DNA of 64,000 nt, from positions 248,001-312,000 of the forward strand of contig CANTFL010000138.1 in assembly GCA_947650285.1 (NCBI GenBank). Reading direction: 5' to 3'. The stretch comes from Hyaloperonospora brassicae. Taxonomy: Eukaryota > Oomycota > Peronosporomycetes > Peronosporales > Peronosporaceae. The notes beneath the pieces were generated by a model. The model did not search any database. It saw only the letters and a list, made by a program, of their open reading frames with translations, and was not told the origin of the DNA. Below, piece after piece: positions 58,695 to 64,000 of this stretch (the first letter of the stretch is position 1; every line of letters begins with the position of its first letter). Position numbers and translations under genes: made by a program.

Positions 58695-61004
58695 CAGTCT
58701 TCCCTCTGCTAAGTTATAGACTTGGTGGAAGGCAAATCTTATAACATAGCAGAGGTTATTCCATAGCAGAGATATGCTGCGGAAAAAACATTAATTTAAT
58801 TAATTAAAGAATCAAAAACGCAACAAACTCCAGGCTTCCAAAACCTGTCTGGCACGTGTCACGTGCCCTTTGACGATTTTGTGATTTTGGTTGCCCCACC
58901 AGTCTCTGGTGATTTTGCTATCTCTGGTTAAGAAGTTCCACCAACTGTACCTTGCTCACTCACAACAGATGTCGCAGATACGTCTTACCAACGAGCAGAA
59001 GCTGCGCATCTGCAAGCACCAGGATGCTAACCCGCGCATCACCCAGACTGCCCTGGCGGCTTGGACAAAGGACGCCTTTGACCTCCAGAAGGCACTTTCC
59101 CAGGCAGCGATCAGCAAAATCATCAAAAAAAGGAAGGAGCTTGAGGCAATGGACACCACTAACCTCAGCGCTAAGCGTCCTCGGACTGTCCAGCACCCAG
59201 CTGTGGAGGAGGCCGTCGCCTTCTGGGTCTTGCAGTGCCAGCACCGTGGGGTCGCTCTCACTGGAGATCTCATACGGGCCAAGGCTCAGACTTTTGCGGG
59301 ATCAATGGGCGTCTCGGAGGAAAACATCCGCTTTTCGAATGGGTGGCTCCACAAATTCCAGCAGCGCCACAAACTGCGAGCTGTCCGCATTCATGGCGAG
59401 AGTGGCTCAGCAGATATGGGCGCTCTAGAGGAGGGTCTTCCACACCTCAAGGCCGTGGTTGCTGGTTATACTCCACGTGACGTGTACAACATGGACGAAA
59501 CTGGTAGGTCTGAGAATACAGTACAGTACTGTACTCATTGTACAGTACAGAAGCATCTCAAAGGCTCACTTTCTGTTCAGGGTTGTTCTACAGTATGACG
59601 CCCGACAGAACGATTGCCCAGCAAGAGGTCGAAGGGTTTAAAAAAGACAAGGTACATTATTGCTCTCATCTTGGTTTCCTGCGTTTCTCTGACACTAACA
59701 ACTATTCTAGACGCGCATCACAGTTGCTCTCACGGCAAACGCTGATGGATCCGACAAACTCCCGCCGTTCTTCATTGGACACGCCAAAAAGCCGCGGTGT
59801 TTTGAGCGCAAGACAGCTGAGCGACTGGGCTTTCTCTACCGCAACAACAAGAAAGCCTGGATGACTGGCATACTCTTCCAGGAATGGCTGGGAGACGTCG
59901 ACAAAAGTATGAAGGTAATTTGGAGCATGCCTTGAACATCATCGTTGTGGTACAGTAAATGAGGTTTGACTAACGCGTTGACCACAGCAAAAGGATAGAA
60001 AAATCCTGCTTCTCATGGACAACGCTCCTTCACACATTGTGGCTGACCTGGAACTCACCAACATCACGGTCCAGGCTCTTCCTCCTAATACGACTTCAAA
60101 GGTCCAACCCATGGATGCTGGGATCATTGCCGCATTCAAGAGGCACTACCGCCGGCTGCATCTGCAGAATGCCTTGGACCGTGACGAGCGCGGAGAAACC
60201 AACCTTTACAAGGTTGATCAGCTCACGGCCATGCGTTGGTCGCTGGCTGCGTGGAGCGAGATTTCCAGTGCCACAATCGCCAACTGCTTCCGTCATACGG
60301 GACTCATGGACGGTCCGGCTCTGCCGACTGGTGGGGGTGAAAACGAAGCCGGCACTGTTGGCCAGCAGGCCCAGCAGGAGGAAACAGCTGCTGCAGTAGA
60401 GGAGCAGCGCGTGAAACAGGATCTTGTTTCGGCGCTGGAAAGGCTCCCGCTCCGCAATCCCATGTCGATCGCTTCTCTTTTCAATCCGGCTGAAGAGGAG
60501 GAGACGGCGCATGCAAAGCTGACCGATGCCGAAATCATCAAGCTTGTTGAGGATCCGTATGGGGAGGAGGAAGGTGCTGCTGAGGCGGAGGAGGAGGTGG
60601 AAAAGCATTCGAAGGCTGAAAAGATTGCCAGCCTTAGTCTATCCATCGCCCTTCTCGACCTTTCTCAGGAGTCCCATCGTATAGCTCACCGCACCATTCG
60701 CCAAGTCCAAGCTGATCTCCGTAGTGCGAGCACCACTCAGGCCACACTTGATTCCTGGCTGAAGTAGTTTCCTCTCCTCTTTCCACTCCTTTCTTGCAGT
60801 GAATAACAAAAAAAAAGGTTCTGCGTACAATATTTCTGCTCACGGCGGACAAAAATATTCCCTCTGATAAGTTGTATTTGGCCCTCAGGCTATTCCGTAC
60901 AACTCATTCCGTAGTCACCATAGAACGAGGTCGGTGGAGACCGAATCCTATAACTTACCGGAGGTTATTCCGTAGCCGGGGATAACTTAGCAGAGGGAAG
61001 ACTG
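58695..61004 (+). mobile_element. Pogo-like (Tc1/mariner superfamily) DNA transposon, 2.3 kb, apparently intact
   Basis: Ends CAGTCTTCCCTCTGC...GCAGAGGGAAGACTG form terminal inverted repeats of at least 23 bp (58,695-58,717 against 60,982-61,004), flanked by TA on both sides (58,693-58,694; 61,005-61,006). CAGT ends and TA duplication are typical of the superfamily. Subterminal copies of GGTTATTCC(A/G)TAG and GCAGAG lie inside each end. The internal gene encodes a complete transposase with all three catalytic Asp. It sits inside a TATG array, which offers TA targets at every repeat. Confidence 0.92.
58969..60767 (+). CDS. Pogo/Tigger-like transposase, four exons
   Basis: Cuts and joins the transposon ends. 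Exons by my reading: 58,969-59,503, 59,581-59,651, 59,711-59,914 and 59,988-60,767; introns 77, 59 and 73 bp, all GT-AG and all keeping frame; product 529 aa. The N-terminal CENP-B/Tc5-like helix-turn-helix part has RLTNEQKLRICKHQ and RFSNGWLHKFQQRH. The DDE domain has YNMDETG (first Asp), LLLMDNAPSH (second) and VQPMDAGIIAAF (third), with 31 residues between the last two by my count, and IGHAKKPRCF between. The C-terminal tail is acidic with a final helix. No stop or frameshift is needed to join the exons. The ATG at 58,969 precedes the first motif directly. It could be a domesticated gene, but the intact inverted repeats argue for a mobile element. Confidence 0.88.
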
Positions 61005-61247
61005 TATGTATGTATGTATGTATGTATGTATGTATGTATGTATGTATGTATGTATGTATGTATGTATGTATGTATGTATGTATGTATGTATGTATGTATG
61101 TATGTATGTATGTATGTATGTATGTAGGTAGGTGGTATGTATGTATGTCTGTATGTATGTAGATGGTATGTATGTATGTATGTATGTATGTATGTATGTA
61201 TGTATGTATGTATGTATGTATGTATGTAGGTGGTATGTATGTATGGG
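61005..61247. repeat. TATG microsatellite, right arm (about 240 bp)
   Basis: About 30 uninterrupted TATG units, then variants with GTAGGTAGGTGG, GTCTG and GTAGATGG, then another pure block and a final GTAGGTGG. The open frames it creates on both strands (for example a His-Thr-Tyr-Ile repeat) are not genes. Confidence 0.92.
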
Positions 61248-62138
61248 AAGAAGGGTGGGGGGTACGTACGCGGTCGAGTGTACCCTCTCACTCGGGTTAC
61301 GGTATGGGTATGGGATATGAGGGGGGGGGCTGAATGTGGGATTCGTTTGCGTGGATATGTGGTTGCACTAAAGTAGGCGGTGTTTTCGGTGTGATGTGGC
61401 ATTAGAGGGCCGTAATTCGATCGATAGGGTTCGAGGCACGATGGTCATTGTCAACTAAACTGTCACTAGGTTTGGACGGCACCGTCAGGCAACATGCATT
61501 GAACTTGGTGGATCACGACCTGTTTTCGTTGTAGTAGACGACCTCTCCTCGATTCTGTCGCGTCCTGCGATACTTTGAAACAGCAAGTTGTCCATAGCGT
61601 TTGATCAAGGTAAAATAGTGGCCAGTACCGAAACGCTGGTAGCAATCGAAAAATCGTTGCTGGCTCTAGTAAAGCTGCGCAACTGATCTGTACAAAAGCC
61701 TCTCGAGAACGAATTCGTGACAGGATGCTGTATCGAACGCTTTGACGTAAGTGAATGCTCGCAATATGCTCGGTGCAAACGTTCGTTGAGAGGAGCCATG
61801 GTCCGAAACCAGTGAATCTCGTCTAGGCAGCAATGGTGACACTACTTTTCCGTTCTACTACTACTTTTGCAGTTCGCAACCTATTTTACGGTACGTAGTA
61901 CTTCGCCGGTAAGGGGCGATGACCGGTAAGAGCGTTCCTCTATGTATAATGCCAAATGCAAACTCCTTGATCGGGTGACTGCTTGTAGTCATCATCGATA
62001 ATGCTACGGAATTGCACAAGGCGGATACGCAGGTCACGACAACACATGATGCTCGAGCGAGTGTGAAGATGTGCTCGGGCACGATATGTGTGGTGTTGTC
62101 GTGCCAAGCGCGAGTGGCAACAAGGTGGGAGCGATGCA
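61248..62138. other. No gene seen
   Basis: A G-run (GGGGGGGGG, about 61,321-61,329) and short frames only. The base pairs before 62,139 should hold the target duplication of gypsy copy 2 (ATGCA, 62,134-62,138), but its partner is outside the window. Confidence 0.4.
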
Positions 62139-62530
62139 TGTAACGGGGCACACCTTTGCGTGAACTTAACACAAGGGTATCGGTGCCCCGACAGACGTAC
62201 ACAAGGCAAGCGAGGAAGCGTAGGGAGGGTAAAAGCAGAACTGTTTTATTAATATTATTAAGTCTTTTAACTACTGTCTCTTTGTTTGACTTAACTTAAT
62301 TATGCTAATATAACTGAGTGTATGGTGACGTCTCGTCACCACTCATTGCGCGCGTCTTGCGGCGATTGGTGGGTTGATATCATCAAGATATCAACCCATG
62401 AACAGACTCTTTGGTCGACCCTTCAATATCACCACTTCGGTGATATTGTTTAAAGAATATTCAACTTCATATTCTTTATTGTCACTTTCTCTTAAAGTGA
62501 CAATTCCATGTAACGGGCTGCCCCGTTACA
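62139..62530 (-). repeat. 3' LTR of gypsy copy 2
   Basis: 392 bp with the same TGTAACGGGGCA/TGCCCCGTTACA ends. Differs from copy 1 at more positions than the copy-1 LTRs differ from each other. The hairpins remain: for example CACC-ACTATC-GGTG became CACC-ACTTC-GGTG, and the CACTTT/AAAGTG stem is kept while the loop changes. Confidence 0.93.
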
Positions 62531-62662
62531 TCACCCCCCCTTAACTGATAGTCACCGTGTGACTATCGAAAATAATGGCGGCCACCCGTTGGTCACCATT
62601 GGGACAGGGAGCACTTGTTGGGTCCGTTCCATTCACTTTCCGCTCGACCTCGCATAGTCAAC

Positions 62663-64000
62663 ATGTCTATGCGGGGTGACTCAAGGCACACAGTGTCTGT
62701 GCTTGTGCCAGCTTCTGCGGCAGACGATTCTTCGTCTGCTGCTCGTTCTTCGCCTGCAGCAAGAGGTGCTGCAGGTGCACGCGGTACAGCACTGCGTGCG
62801 CATGATGACCCCGACATTGAGGTCATCTACTCTGGCGAGTCAGACGTGTCTGACTCGGGCAATGCTGCAGAGGCGTCTCGCTCACCGGCGACGCCTCAGT
62901 TTTCGCCAAGGCCACTACCGAACGAACGGACTCGTGAGTTGCAACACAGTCTGTTCGGCAGTGATGACGAATCTGGTGATGAGTATGTTTGCTCATCACC
63001 GCAATCAGCTCGTGCTCCTTCGCACGAGCGACTTGACGATGGTGCAACCCATCGTCATACTGACAACCGTGGTACCAACAAAGGTACCACTGTGAAGCGT
63101 GATGAGCTGAAGCCGTGGCGTTTGCCTGAACGGCTCATCAATGGATTGTCTCACGAGACAAGCCAACACCATCGAATACCCTTATTCGATGCGACTGAGC
63201 TTCACGGCTTGACTCCCAGCGCGAGCAACTTTCGCGCTGAAGAAGGTTTTTATCTCGATGTCTTCCTTAGACATCGATGGTACAACAGCAACCAAAAGCG
63301 TGACAAAGCCTCGCTTTTGGCTGCGTGAAACGCGTTCGTCCAAAACAAAAAAAATCTGGACGAGAAGGGTGGCTCAAGAAACTTGAGGCGACACGCCTCA
63401 GGTTCGAAAAGCGAACGCCAACCGGTGCCAGGTACCAGTTGCACTGTTTGTCGAGTGAGGAAGGCATTCCTTGCATCACATGGGGAGACCCTTGTGCGAG
63501 TTGTGTTGACAACTCGCAGCGTGCACATAGGGACGTGTATTCCCTAAGTTCGCCCTGGGGAGGGCACATCTCTCGGAGGAGATGCGTGACGCGATTGCAA
63601 ACTTTCAATCCGTCTACAAGCGCCTAGGGCGCGTGTTTACCGATGGGCCCGAGGACTCATCGGATGGGTCTCGTCATAATAACGGACAAGACCTTCAACA
63701 TCCATCAACAGCTGAGAGCGGGGCTCTTAGCTGTTTCAAGAGGGTGGATACCCCCGCCACTGGACGAGGTAGCTCGTCCTTGATCCTGAATCTTCACGGT
63801 GATTCAAGAAACACTCCACTAGGAAGCGTTGATCACCGTGAGCATCCACCAAAGGATGTGGTGGAGGAGGAAAGACCTCCTCCAGATGATTCGGTTCACC
63901 ATCTCGACCCTTACGAGATGGATCGCGCAATCGATGAATTGCGCGATGACTTGAAGCACGAGCGCGACCGGCGCTACGCTTTGACTGGTACCGTGCGGAA
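62663..64000 (+). pseudogene. Antisense ORF of gypsy copy 2 (partial, broken)
   Basis: ATG 62,663 corresponds to ATG 19,178 of copy 1. The first 222 codons are open, including the place where copy 1 lost a base. A TGA at 63,326-63,328 (a Trp codon in copy 1's second frame) and two single-base losses, near 63,345-63,355 and near 63,560, break it. From about 63,565 to the window end the frame is open again (about 145 codons), through the region where the opposite strand codes for the chromodomain. The breaks differ from those of copy 1, so both derive from an intact ORF of about 534 codons. Product unknown; features as in copy 1. Confidence 0.7.
63637..64000 (-). pseudogene. pol: pol tail with chromodomain, gypsy copy 2 (broken)
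   Basis: The minus-strand frame runs from the window edge through RDPSRKGRDG, EEVFPPPPHPL, QRFLVE and SYLVQWRGYPPS, then meets TGA (63,736-63,738) and TAA (63,727-63,729). These replace the two Trp of the WNSWEP block of copy 1. The chromodomain is therefore truncated before its last aromatic residues and helix. Confidence 0.85.

Larger units (their letters stand above)
62139..64000 (-). mobile_element. Ty3/gypsy chromovirus copy 2, cut by the window edge
   Basis: Same family and orientation as 18,656-26,662. It contains the 3' LTR, polypurine tract, antisense ORF and the start of the pol tail with the chromodomain. Alignment to copy 1 is continuous with a constant offset of 43,484 beyond 63,639. 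The rest lies beyond 64,000. Confidence 0.93.

Noticed and set aside
60965..61402. Open frame coding a His-Thr-Tyr-Ile repeat protein on the minus strand
   Set aside because: It is only the translation of the TATG microsatellite; no start context, domain or neighbour supports a gene.

Overview
The window reads as nuclear DNA of an oomycete, probably a Peronosporales species such as a downy mildew or Phytophthora. The reasons are compact eukaryotic housekeeping genes with few, short GT-AG introns (59-183 bp), long stretches of decayed retroelements between them, a LINE-type element with an RNase H domain, and chromodomain-bearing Ty3/gypsy elements. This assignment is inference from gene style and element families, not from a database match.

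Layout. 1-4.5 kb: the 3' end of an unidentified gene converges on a three-exon 5-oxoprolinase gene on the minus strand. 4.5-18.65 kb: no intact known gene. It holds a badly decayed Ty1/copia element on the minus strand (about 5.7-9.3 kb) and one isolated plus-strand ORF of unknown function (14.07-14.78 kb). 18,656-26,662: a complete but mutated Ty3/gypsy chromovirus on the minus strand, with 392-bp LTRs and a TTACC target duplication. 27.0-30.5 kb: a decayed LINE on the plus strand. 30.5-52 kb: visibly AT-rich, repeat-derived DNA interrupted only by an intact TFIIF alpha gene (35,989-37,470). It also holds a copia element with two 222-bp LTRs (40,366-45,488), a Mutator-like remnant and dispersed repeats. 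52.1-58.6 kb: a dense gene island with a DIS3L2-type exoribonuclease, pICln, and convergent proteasome subunit Rpn5/PSMD12. 58.6-61.25 kb: a structurally intact pogo-like DNA transposon inside a TATG microsatellite. 62,139-64,000: a second copy of the same gypsy element, cut by the window edge.

The housekeeping genes serve unrelated core functions: the gamma-glutamyl cycle, Pol II initiation, RNA decay, snRNP assembly and the proteasome. I see no operon-like or pathway logic among them.

The most unusual feature is the gypsy family. (1) Between pol and the 3' LTR it carries a plus-strand (antisense) ORF of about 534 codons, present in both copies. (2) The last 629 bp of that ORF, including a coiled coil, overlap on the opposite strand the pol tail that encodes the chromodomain. 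(3) The whole element, including LTRs, conserved pol codons and the antisense ORF, is packed with short near-perfect inverted repeats (stems mostly 7-12 bp, loops 2-9 nt). At least one stem shows a compensatory base-pair change between the two copies. This hairpin saturation is not something I recognise as a described property of Ty3/gypsy elements.
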